In this document: positions 6,687 to 15,245 of the stretch, piece by piece | Position numbering within the stretch: position 1 is the first letter of the stretch | How the letters are laid out: each line of letters begins with the position of its first letter | Assembly (NCBI GenBank): GCA_947447835.1 | Contig: CANFLP010000012.1 | Span: 1-24,758 of the forward strand | Origin: Bacteroidota bacterium | Lineage (GTDB): Bacteria > Bacteroidota > Bacteroidia > Chitinophagales > Chitinophagaceae | DNA length: 24,758 bases | Reading direction: 5' to 3' | Position numbers and translations under genes: made by a program | The notes under the pieces: generated by a model | What the model saw: only the letters and a program-made list of their open reading frames with translations | Databases searched by the model: none | What the model was told of the DNA's origin: nothing

Positions 6687-8189
6687 TTGCGTTTATTTAA
6701 ATCTAATACGGATTCCTTGCTTGCAGCCTTTATTGGCATGGCAGTTGTTTTGTTGTTAACCAAGCATAGCGGGTTAGGACTTTCTCCAGATTCCATTTAT
6801 TACATGAGTGCTGCTGATAGTTTTTTGTCGGGTAAAGGATTTTATCAATTTGATAATAAGCCCTTTGTCATGTTTCCTATTTTTTATCCCTTTGTTTTGT
6901 CTATCATTAAATTGGGCTTTGGAAAAACATTCTTGCTTGCTGCACCTTATTTTAATGCGATATTATTTGGTTGCTTGATCTATTTAAGTGGCGTGATGTT
7001 AGAAAAAACAAATCACGTAAAATGGGTTAAGTGGCTAGTGCTTTTGATAATTATTTTTAGCCCTAGTTTATTAGAAATCTATACCATGTTATGGTCAGAA
7101 ACATTGTTTATTACAGAAGTGCTATTATTCATTTGGGTTAGTGAAAAGTATTTCGTCAGTTATTCAACAAAGCATTTATTGTTAATGGCTATAGTGGCTG
7201 CAATTGCTGCAGATACTAGGTTAGCGGGGGTATCTATTATTGCCACTGGTGGTATTTTAATATTGTTAAGTTATGATTTGAAATGGAGCAAGAAAATTAA
7301 GCATGCATTTATTTTCGGAATTATTTCGATTTCATTATTTGTCATTAATTTAATTCGAAATGTCAATTTATCTCAAACCTTAACAGGTAATCGTCAAAAA
7401 GGCGTAACACCGTTTATTGAGAATCTAAAATACTATGGCTTGGTATTAAGCGATTGGCTGCCTTTTTCAAAGTGGACCAATAGTTTTCCAGTAATATTAG
7501 GGTTCATTTTCTTATTGCTTATTGGTGGAATATTTTTATATCGATTATTCAAAAGAATCGAGCACAATTCTTATGAAAAAATTGCTGCTACTTTTACTTT
7601 AATGTATTCCTTGTTTATGTTAACAGTAGCTACTGTTTCAAGGTTTGAGACCATGAATAATAGATTACTGTCTCCATTTTATATACCTTGTTTATTTACC
7701 ATTAGTTTTTATTTAGTAAGTACCTTAAAATGGGTTGCTAGTAGAAATTCGAAAATTGTGTTAACGACTGTTTTGGTATTTGTAGGTTTAGCAACCATTT
7801 TGCAATACACCACTTTAAGCTACAATACGTATAAAGAAAATAATGAAGGAGGAATTGGAGGGTATAGTGACGACGATTGGCGCATACTTAGTGGGTTGCT
7901 TGCATATTTGGATACCAATCCATCCATCTTCCACAATGGTCAAATAGTGTATTCAAATGCGGCCCATGCGGTTTATTTAAGGACGAGTCAACATGTCCAA
8001 ATTTTACCAGAAAGGAAATACCAAAACCTGGTAGATTCCTTCAATCAAACGCCAAGTGAAATCCTAATTTGGTTTAACAATGAGGACAATCCAGAGGTAT
8101 TAACGCTACAAGAAGTGGCTACGAGGAAAAATTTGCAAATTCTTAGCAAATTTAACGATGGGGTAGTATACTTATGTACGTCAAAATAA
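6687..8189 (+). CDS. Multi-pass membrane protein, GT-C (GT39/ArnT-like) glycosyltransferase family
   Basis: A 500-residue integral inner-membrane protein with around ten or more hydrophobic helices spread over residues 10-375 and a soluble C-terminal part from about 385. After the first helix comes GLSPDSIYYMSAADSFLSGKGF (two adjacent parts of residues 31-52) with an acidic Asp35. That placement and wording are typical of GT-C enzymes, which use a lipid-linked sugar donor at the periplasmic face. A later segment near residues 318-330, with SRFETMNNRLLSPFYIP, is also characteristic. The acceptor and donor are unknown. The start is a TTG giving a short cytoplasmic Arg/Lys-containing N-terminus; the next Met (residue 18) would cut the first helix. 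The gene lies 20 bases upstream of the GH18-NodB-GT2 gene on the same strand, so the two may work on the same glycan. Confidence 0.75.
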   Translation: MRLFKSNTDSLLAAFIGMAVVLLLTKHSGLGLSPDSIYYMSAADSFLSGKGFYQFDNKPFVMFPIFYPFVLSIIKLGFGKTFLLAAPYFNAILFGCLIYLSGVMLEKTNHVKWVKWLVLLIIIFSPSLLEIYTMLWSETLFITEVLLFIWVSEKYFVSYSTKHLLLMAIVAAIAADTRLAGVSIIATGGILILLSYDLKWSKKIKHAFIFGIISISLFVINLIRNVNLSQTLTGNRQKGVTPFIENLKYYGLVLSDWLPFSKWTNSFPVILGFIFLLLIGGIFLYRLFKRIEHNSYEKIAATFTLMYSLFMLTVATVSRFETMNNRLLSPFYIPCLFTISFYLVSTLKWVASRNSKIVLTTVLVFVGLATILQYTTLSYNTYKENNEGGIGGYSDDDWRILSGLLAYLDTNPSIFHNGQIVYSNAAHAVYLRTSQHVQILPERKYQNLVDSFNQTPSEILIWFNNEDNPEVLTLQEVATRKNLQILSKFNDGVVYLCTSK

Positions 8190-8192
8190 GCG

Positions 8193-8200
8193 TAATTTTG
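8193..8200 (+). promoter_or_regulatory. Possible internal -7 element before the trifunctional glycan gene
   Basis: TAATTTTG is a perfect TAnnTTTG in the 20-base gap between the two genes, only 9 bases before the ATG at 8210. No -33 TTG is seen. If used, the transcript would be nearly leaderless; it may be chance. Confidence 0.3.
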
Positions 8201-8209
8201 TAGTTATCC

Positions 8210-11200
8210 ATGGAACAAAACTCCCAAATATTTCAATCCAAGAATAAGTCTAGATGGCAAAGAACCAAATGGGCACTCAGAACATTATTGTTTCTATTGC
8301 CAATTATTGGTTTGATTGTATTCATAGGTATTTATTTTATGAACAAGAATCAGCCAGATATCCCTTTGGAGGGTACTGCTATTAAAAAAGTACTAACAGA
8401 TACTGTTGATAATTACAGGGAAAGTAAACTTGAACGAGAATACAAGGGTTTTAAAAAAGCAATTGGTAATAAGTGGGCAAAGGGACAGGGCTGCGGACAG
8501 TTAACTACAAAGGCTTTGGATTTGTCTACTTCTAAATATTTTAGTGATAGCTTGGGCATTAGAGCTGCTTTTTTTGTGAATTGGGACGCTTCTCAGTCTT
8601 TTAATTCACTACAAAAAAATATAAAGAATTTAAACTTGATTTTGCCGGAGTGGATGTTTATTGATCCTACCTCTGATACGCTCTATAATACAATTGACCC
8701 AAAGGCTTTAAAAGTTATGCAAGACGCTGGCGTGAAAATCATGCCGCTACTAACCAATAACTATAAAACATTATTTAGGGGCGAAACAGTAAAACGAATT
8801 ATTAATAACCCAGCTAAAAAGCAAAGGCTAATTAATGATATCATTGCAACTTTGAAAAAATACAATTTTGTAGGAGTAAATATTGACTTTGAAGAATTGA
8901 TGTTGGAAAATGATGCGCCTTTGATTGCGTTTCAAAAGTCTTTGTATGACCAAATGCATGCTCAAAATTTATTAGTATCACAGGACGTTATTCCTTTTAA
9001 TGATGATTACAATTTTACTGCATTAAGTAAATACAATGATTACTTGATTTTAATGGCCTATGACCAACATAGTGGCGATTCCAAGCCTGGGCCTAATAGT
9101 TCTCAAAAATGGATTGAAGCTGCTGTTTTAGATGCAACACAAAAAATGCCAGCCAATAAAATCATTCTAGCTATACCTGCATTTGGACATGATTGGCAAT
9201 TAGGGAAAAAAGAAAAAGTAATAAAACAGTTTGACGTTACGTATCAACAAGCTATTGCCAATGCGAGAAATAGTGATGCACATATCGATTATGATAATGA
9301 TTCCTACAACTTATATTACCAATACTATGATAGTGAGGATCATTTACATAAGGTCTATTTTGTAGACGCAGCTACCAATTTTAACTCTATTCGATTCGCA
9401 ACTGAAATTAATTTAGCAGGTACTGCATTGTGGAGGTTAGGTGGAGAGGATGTCAGATTATGGTCATTCTATAGCAAGCCAATGACTAAATCTGCATTAA
9501 AATCTTTTGATTTTGTAGGGTTTAATAAAATCAAGGCAGGTAGCGCGCCAGACTTTGTAGGGGATGGAGAAATTTTAGACATTATTGCTTCACCAGAGGA
9601 TGGATATATACGTAGTGAAATTGATACTACTTCCATGTTAATTGCAGAAGAGTACTATGACAAATTGCCTTCTACTTATGTTATACGAAGGTTTGGTGCT
9701 ACGCCAAAGAAAAAGTTAGTGCTTACTTTCGACGATGGTCCTGATCCAAAATATACAAGACAAATTTTAGATACACTTGCTTTTTATCATGTTCCAGCAA
9801 CATTTTTTGTAGTTGGGTATCAAGCGGAAAATAATATTCCACTTATTAAAAGAATTTTTAGAGAAGGGCACGAAATAGGCAACCATACATTTACGCACCA
9901 GGATATGAGTAAGGTGAGTAAGCAGTGGGCAGGCTTAGAAATGGATGCTACTCGCTTGTTAATTGAGTGTATTACTGGTCACAGTACCATTTTGTTTAGA
10001 GCTCCTTTTAATGCAGACAGTGAACCAGGAAAGTATGAGGAGTTGGCACCGATTGCGTTGAGTAGACAAAAAAATTATATTACAGTAGGAGAAAGCATTG
10101 ATCCGGAAGACTGGCAAATTCCTATTAATGAATACAGAAATGACACCATTTTTGACAGAGTAGTAAAAATTTATCAAAATAAAATCAATACGGGTAATCC
10201 CGAAGATACTTCCATTGCTGGTAGTATTATTTTATTGCATGATGCTGGTGGTAACAGAGAGAATACAGTGAATGCAACAGGTAAAATAATTAGATATTTC
10301 AAAGCAGAAGGTTACAGCTTTACAACTGTTGCAGATTTACTTGGTAAAAAGCCAGAGGATTTAATGCCAACAATACCTAAAGGCAAAGAATATTATTGGC
10401 TACAGATAAATTATATTCTAGCAGAAGGTGCATACTTAGGTGGTAATTTCTTCTTCGCCATTTTTATGATTTTCCTTGGGTTAAGTACTATTAGAATTAT
10501 AATCATTGGTGTAATGGCATTATTAGAGAAGCGTAAAAAACAAAAGCTCGATGCTATTGAATCTACGCTAGCACATCCATTTGTATCTATCATTGTGCCA
10601 GCCTATAATGAGGAAGTGAATGCTGTTTCTTCAATACAGAATTTATTAAAATGTGATTACCCTGATTTTGAAATTATTTTTGTAGATGATGGAAGTAAGG
10701 ACAATACCTACCAAATTGTAAGTACTGCTTTTAATAACAATCCATTAGTTAAGGTATTTACCAAACAAAATGGAGGGAAGGCATCGGCATTACAATATGG
10801 TATTGGACAATCCCATGCCGATTATGTAATATGTATTGATGCCGATACTAAATTGGCAACGGATGCTGTTTCAAAATTAATGCGCAACTTTTTAAATCCA
10901 TTAAATAAACATGGGCAGGAAGTGGGTGCGGTTGCTGGATCGGTAATTGTTGGAAACGAAGTGAATGTTTTAACTAAATGGCAAAGCATTGAATATATAA
11001 CAAGCCAAAACTTTGACAGAAAAGGGTTTGCTTATTTAAATGCGATTACTGTGATTCCTGGTGCAATTGGGGCGTTTAAGAAAGATGCCTTAATTGAAGC
11101 TGGAGGCTTTACTACAGACACTTTAGCTGAAGATTGCGATATTACTATGCGCATAATAAAGGCAGGTTATATTGTTGCAAATGAGCCAAAAGCATATGCA

Positions 11201-11674
11201 TACACCGAAGTGCCAGAACATTTTAAACAATTCTTAAAACAACGTGTAAGATGGAGCTTTGGTGTGATGCAAACATTTTGGAAGCATAAAGACATGATGT
11301 TTAATAATAAAAATAAAGCATTAGGCTGGGTTGCCTTGCCAGATATGCTGTTGTTTAAATATATTATTCCATTCTTTTCGCCAATTGCAGATTTCCTAAT
11401 GATAATTGCATTATGTACTGGAAACAGAGGACAGATTGCTTTTTACTTTATGATTTATGTTATTGTAGACTCCTTAATTGCATCCATAGCTTTTGCATTT
11501 GAAAAGGAGAGTCCATTCAAACTAATATGGTTAGTACCTCAGCGTTTAATTTATAGATGGTTAATGATGTATGTATTTTTCAAAGCCATGAAGCGAGCTA
11601 TTAAAGGCGAACTACAAGAATGGGGGGTACTCAAGCGTACTGGAAACGTAAAAGACATTCTTGAACGTGACTAA
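8210..11674 (+). CDS. Trifunctional membrane protein: GH18-like domain, NodB polysaccharide deacetylase, processive GT2 glycosyltransferase
   Basis: An 1154-residue protein likely to synthesise an N-acetylhexosamine polymer and trim or deacetylate it during export. A positively charged N-terminus and a helix at about 24-45 lead to a periplasmic GH18-like domain (about 90-430) with GVNIDFEEL, catalytic Glu228, Asp226 and LMAYD (281-285). Next is a NodB deacetylase (about 500-720): TFDDGPD with Asp508 and Asp509, HTFTH with His559 and His563, RAPF, and ILLHDAGG. A helix at about 747-770 followed by EKRKKQK returns the chain to the cytoplasm for the GT2 domain (about 790-1020): VDDGS (Asp826, Asp827), IDADT (Asp877, Asp879), AED (Glu974, Asp975) and QRVRW (1011-1015), the set seen in processive synthases such as PgaC and chitin synthase. 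At least three C-terminal helices follow. Predicted topology puts every domain in its expected compartment. The polymer is not known. Its stop overlaps the convergent gene by 4 bases. Confidence 0.93.
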   Translation: MEQNSQIFQSKNKSRWQRTKWALRTLLFLLPIIGLIVFIGIYFMNKNQPDIPLEGTAIKKVLTDTVDNYRESKLEREYKGFKKAIGNKWAKGQGCGQLTTKALDLSTSKYFSDSLGIRAAFFVNWDASQSFNSLQKNIKNLNLILPEWMFIDPTSDTLYNTIDPKALKVMQDAGVKIMPLLTNNYKTLFRGETVKRIINNPAKKQRLINDIIATLKKYNFVGVNIDFEELMLENDAPLIAFQKSLYDQMHAQNLLVSQDVIPFNDDYNFTALSKYNDYLILMAYDQHSGDSKPGPNSSQKWIEAAVLDATQKMPANKIILAIPAFGHDWQLGKKEKVIKQFDVTYQQAIANARNSDAHIDYDNDSYNLYYQYYDSEDHLHKVYFVDAATNFNSIRFATEINLAGTALWRLGGEDVRLWSFYSKPMTKSALKSFDFVGFNKIKAGSAPDFVGDGEILDIIASPEDGYIRSEIDTTSMLIAEEYYDKLPSTYVIRRFGATPKKKLVLTFDDGPDPKYTRQILDTLAFYHVPATFFVVGYQAENNIPLIKRIFREGHEIGNHTFTHQDMSKVSKQWAGLEMDATRLLIECITGHSTILFRAPFNADSEPGKYEELAPIALSRQKNYITVGESIDPEDWQIPINEYRNDTIFDRVVKIYQNKINTGNPEDTSIAGSIILLHDAGGNRENTVNATGKIIRYFKAEGYSFTTVADLLGKKPEDLMPTIPKGKEYYWLQINYILAEGAYLGGNFFFAIFMIFLGLSTIRIIIIGVMALLEKRKKQKLDAIESTLAHPFVSIIVPAYNEEVNAVSSIQNLLKCDYPDFEIIFVDDGSKDNTYQIVSTAFNNNPLVKVFTKQNGGKASALQYGIGQSHADYVICIDADTKLATDAVSKLMRNFLNPLNKHGQEVGAVAGSVIVGNEVNVLTKWQSIEYITSQNFDRKGFAYLNAITVIPGAIGAFKKDALIEAGGFTTDTLAEDCDITMRIIKAGYIVANEPKAYAYTEVPEHFKQFLKQRVRWSFGVMQTFWKHKDMMFNNKNKALGWVALPDMLLFKYIIPFFSPIADFLMIIALCTGNRGQIAFYFMIYVIVDSLIASIAFAFEKESPFKLIWLVPQRLIYRWLMMYVFFKAMKRAIKGELQEWGVLKRTGNVKDILERD

Positions 11675-14061
11675 GGCTGTACTGTAAATGATAATTCTTT
11701 ATAAATTGGTGTTCCTATTTTATTGATTCCTTGTAAAATAATTACATACTTTCCGTTAAGGTCAGAAGTATAAAAATGTAATTTTTGTACTTGTTTTTCA
11801 TTTAAACTGATGGCAGGGTTCCAATATAATAAATGTCTAAAATCAGGTAATCTATTGTCAATTTGATATTGTGTATCATATGATGGAGCAGCGAATATTC
11901 TTTGTGCTTGTAGTCCTTTGTAATCTAATACAACCGAATTTGGATCAATTTCATAAGCTTCCATTTTTCCATTGTAAGTAGTGAAGTTTATAATGCCATT
12001 GTAAGCCAGGTTCCCTAAATAATACAACCTAGATACTACATCTAGTTTTCTAATTTTTAAAGGGTCATATTCAATAAATTTATCAATATCTTTTATTACA
12101 ACCCCGTCCAATAACAACAATGGCTCGCCATCAAAAAAGCGTTTACCGGCATCGTCATATACCCTTAATTTAAATTTACCATTTGATTTAAACAAGCTTA
12201 ATGGTGTTACATATTCTCTAATTACTTCTTCTAATGTGGTGAACCTCGCGTAGTTATCTAATAAGTAAATCCTGTCTGCTTGTCCGTAAAATGGGATAGA
12301 ATCAATATTAAGCGGTGTAAACTGATTATTACTATTTGGACTATAATAATTTTGAACTTGTATATTACGGTAATAATTATTTAAATCTGAAACATTTGAT
12401 TTGACAGTCAAACTTTGTACTTGCTGGCTGGTATTAGTTCCAATGTAGAAAGGATTATCCAGCACTATTTTATTACGATAATTTTTTGAACTATCAGCTT
12501 GTACAATAACTTGTCCATCATTGGTCAAACGCCCAAACTCAAATTGAATACGACCATTTTGGTCACTAATGGCCGACTTAAATTGAGTATACTTGCTTGG
12601 CATGGATACATAACCAGTACTTTCGTTCATTGCTAATTCGGTAGAACGCTGTACAATTTTTCCTGAGATGATACTGCCTGCTAGTTCAGGTAAAAATGAA
12701 AATGTTGGAATAGTATTTGCCATTACTTTTTCCCAACTAAACCTCCTCCATCCATTGGTTAGCATGAGGTTGTCCATTTCCTCAAATCTATTTTCATTAG
12801 TTGTATCAAAATAGTTATTTGGGGATTGAACATTTTCTGCAAGATCAGACTGCAGCCATACGTAGTTTTGAATATTCATTTCGTCAATAGACTGTAATGC
12901 ATCTAGTTTATAAACGGACATCGACATATCTAGTCCACTTGCAATTTCTTTTTCAGTTGCATTAAGACTGAGGTTTACTTTTTGCCTATTCTTGTATTTA
13001 TTTGATTCAATTGTAAGTGAAAGTTGATTATCATTTGGTTTTGGATAAATAAAATACAAACGTTCACTTACAGGCGTTTTGTTGCTATTGAATAGGGTAA
13101 TGGTATTTACACCTTCTCCGAGGTCCTTTTTGTCAACCCTAATTTCGAATAGCCCATTTTGAAAATTACTTGACCATATTTTTTTAACGATGCCTCTTGT
13201 GTGTATGAGTAGGTAAAAAGCTTCGTTTAAGGATTGATTATTTTGAACTTGAATTTGAACATAACTATCTGTGACTTTATTTTGTAGCTGTATTCTATAT
13301 CCATTGTTTTGTATTGAGGGAAGTTTTTCAACAATATTTGCCCCATCATTAGTAGTTACTATTGCTGAATATTGGTGGGTATTATTTGGAGCTACTGTAA
13401 AATTTCCAATGCCATTACTCAGACAACTAAAATTAGTAATGGTATCATTCAGTTCATTTAGAATCCATCCTTTAGCAGCGGTTCCTTTGCCTAACTGGTT
13501 AGTCAGTTTAAATCCAACTTTGGTTTGGAGCCCATTGATTAAACTACCTCCCTCTGGGAAAAAATGTATTGTATATTTTGTTGCTTTATTTATAATTGAA
13601 TCAGCAGGAATCTGTGTATTTATAAGCTTAATTTGTTTAGAGAAAAAATAATTTGGATTAAAGTTCTTCATCCAATTGGTGTATGCTCTAATGGTATAAT
13701 CTCCGGATGGCAAATTATTCAAAATTGAAAAAGATCCATTACCAGTCCCTTTTTCTAAAGCAACTTTTTCTTGTATAACAGGTTCATTTGATGCATTCAA
13801 CATTTCAACATAAGCAACTGAGCTTATATTTAATGGAAAATTAAACAAAGCGTCTACACTATAAATTTTGAACCAACATAGCTCATTGTTAAAATAGGTG
13901 CTTTTGTCGGTATGTAGATATAACTTTTCTTGTAAGTGATTGCTTGTGTATTGCTCAATTTTATTTTGCAAATCACTTTCTTGTTTAAATTGTGCCCATG
14001 AGTTTTCCTTTTGAGCCATTAAGCAAACAACGAATACAAAATATAGTACAATTTTTTTCAT
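11671..14061 (-). CDS. Large secreted MG2-like protein with C-terminal TonB-plug-like segment
   Basis: A 796-residue protein with a signal peptide (about 1-23, ending SWA). Residues about 45-145 contain KLYLHTDKSTYFNNE and later LPSGDYTIRAYTNWM, typical of macroglobulin (MG2-like) repeat proteins of Bacteroidota. The middle is beta-rich. Near the C-terminus, TLEEVIREYV is followed by LLLLDGVVIKDIDKF (Asp652) and a segment with KLDVVSR, Y-x-G and GIINFTT, which resembles the plug domain of TonB-dependent receptors, but no 22-strand barrel follows. It is the last gene of the seven-gene minus-strand cluster, 15 bases after the DUF4249-type gene. Its role is unknown; a periplasmic or surface partner of the neighbouring receptor is a reasonable guess. 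Confidence 0.75.
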   Translation of the reverse strand: MKKIVLYFVFVVCLMAQKENSWAQFKQESDLQNKIEQYTSNHLQEKLYLHTDKSTYFNNELCWFKIYSVDALFNFPLNISSVAYVEMLNASNEPVIQEKVALEKGTGNGSFSILNNLPSGDYTIRAYTNWMKNFNPNYFFSKQIKLINTQIPADSIINKATKYTIHFFPEGGSLINGLQTKVGFKLTNQLGKGTAAKGWILNELNDTITNFSCLSNGIGNFTVAPNNTHQYSAIVTTNDGANIVEKLPSIQNNGYRIQLQNKVTDSYVQIQVQNNQSLNEAFYLLIHTRGIVKKIWSSNFQNGLFEIRVDKKDLGEGVNTITLFNSNKTPVSERLYFIYPKPNDNQLSLTIESNKYKNRQKVNLSLNATEKEIASGLDMSMSVYKLDALQSIDEMNIQNYVWLQSDLAENVQSPNNYFDTTNENRFEEMDNLMLTNGWRRFSWEKVMANTIPTFSFLPELAGSIISGKIVQRSTELAMNESTGYVSMPSKYTQFKSAISDQNGRIQFEFGRLTNDGQVIVQADSSKNYRNKIVLDNPFYIGTNTSQQVQSLTVKSNVSDLNNYYRNIQVQNYYSPNSNNQFTPLNIDSIPFYGQADRIYLLDNYARFTTLEEVIREYVTPLSLFKSNGKFKLRVYDDAGKRFFDGEPLLLLDGVVIKDIDKFIEYDPLKIRKLDVVSRLYYLGNLAYNGIINFTTYNGKMEAYEIDPNSVVLDYKGLQAQRIFAAPSYDTQYQIDNRLPDFRHLLYWNPAISLNEKQVQKLHFYTSDLNGKYVIILQGINKIGTPIYKELSFTVQP

Positions 14062-14076
14062 AATAATAGTGCTTGG

Positions 14077-15240
14077 TTATTGCCAAAAATTTGGTTTAAC
14101 ATTAGACCCGCGTAATCGGCAGTCAACGCATTCAGGTGGTGCCGCAAAAAAGCTAATAATGGCTCCAGTCATAGGATTTGTCTCTGGATAGGTTGGAAGT
14201 AAGTATAACCCATGAATTTGTATACTATCGCTGTTATTCGCAATATTAATTTCAGAGCAAGGCATGTAATAATTCCAATCCGGCACTTCCTTTCTATTAA
14301 TGAATATTCTTTTCTCTTGCACATTACAAACCTCTACATAACCTATTACTAACTCCGAAGGAAAATTGGTGCAATGTAAGTTCCCATTTAACTGAGATGG
14401 CTGAGCGTCAAAAACAGATCCTGTGCCCTCGGTATTTTTTTTCATTCTTTGTAAAAACTCATACTTACCCTTACTTAAACTAAACTGCCTTGTAAATAAA
14501 CTATATTTTACATTTAGTTTCCATGAGTCAACTGGGATCTTTGCAATGGGCAAATTAATTACATTTTTACTCAGCGCAACTGTAGCGCCTGTCATGATTT
14601 GTGTAGAGGGTTCTGTTTTCCAACAAAAGTATTTACCATAATCAATGCTCTTATTAATAGAGTCGCTAAACACGGTGCTATAAACTGTTCCTTTAGCACT
14701 ATTAGTAGACTTGTATTTAAGTGAGCTTAAATAGCCCGAGTGGATTTCCCAGGTTTCGGCTGTTTCCCATTGAAAATATTGAGTGTTATTATTAAAGTCA
14801 TGTGTATTCACGTACATCTGAACATCGCCATTTTCTCTTTTCCAACTAACACTATCAATAGGAGGGTTATAAATAACAGAAGTAAAATCGGAAACGTATT
14901 TTCTCCCATCACTTGTCGAAATATTAATACGATACTTTTGATTGCTATTTAAATTCAAACCAGTAAAGCTATAATTTCCTGGGCTACTTTCTAATAATGG
15001 TTTAGCAGTATTATCTTCCGCCTCTACATATACTTTTGCGCCAGTTTCATAATTGATAATCTGGTTTTGTAAACTTGAAGTTCTAGTTAAGACAATTTTA
15101 GTTTCACCAAGCCCGCTATTTATACTTCCTTCAACAACTAGGTATCCTGTGGATTTGCTGATGACAGGGGATATGTATTTTTCCTTACATCCATTCAATA
15201 TAAGTAAGCATATCAATAAATAAGTAATATTCTTTTTCAT
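14077..15240 (-). CDS. DUF4249-type lipoprotein
   Basis: A 387-residue lipoprotein: signal MKKNITYLLI..., lipobox LNGC with Cys18. The start of the mature part, STGYLVVEGSINSG, followed by TKIVLTRTSSL and a Fn3-like beta segment, and the end, ECVDCRLRGSNVKPNFW with two closely spaced Cys, match the general form of DUF4249 proteins of Bacteroidota, which are routinely found next to TonB-dependent receptors. It is likely a surface-exposed or periplasmic-facing outer-membrane lipoprotein that helps the receptor bind its substrate, by analogy with SusD; this is inference, since the family has no defined function known to me. It starts 5 bases after the receptor stop codon. Confidence 0.85.
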   Translation of the reverse strand: MKKNITYLLICLLILNGCKEKYISPVISKSTGYLVVEGSINSGLGETKIVLTRTSSLQNQIINYETGAKVYVEAEDNTAKPLLESSPGNYSFTGLNLNSNQKYRINISTSDGRKYVSDFTSVIYNPPIDSVSWKRENGDVQMYVNTHDFNNNTQYFQWETAETWEIHSGYLSSLKYKSTNSAKGTVYSTVFSDSINKSIDYGKYFCWKTEPSTQIMTGATVALSKNVINLPIAKIPVDSWKLNVKYSLFTRQFSLSKGKYEFLQRMKKNTEGTGSVFDAQPSQLNGNLHCTNFPSELVIGYVEVCNVQEKRIFINRKEVPDWNYYMPCSEINIANNSDSIQIHGLYLLPTYPETNPMTGAIISFFAAPPECVDCRLRGSNVKPNFWQ

Positions 15241-15245
15241 GTTGC

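Noticed and set aside
13271..13651. Plus-strand 126-codon open frame inside the MG2-like gene
   Set aside because: It is antisense to a well-supported secreted protein and has no recognisable domain or promoter.
14082..14093. CCAAA-AA-TTTGG inverted repeat at the end of the DUF4249-type gene
   Set aside because: It encodes the conserved C-terminal KPNFW residues; the symmetry follows from the codons and is too short for a terminator.
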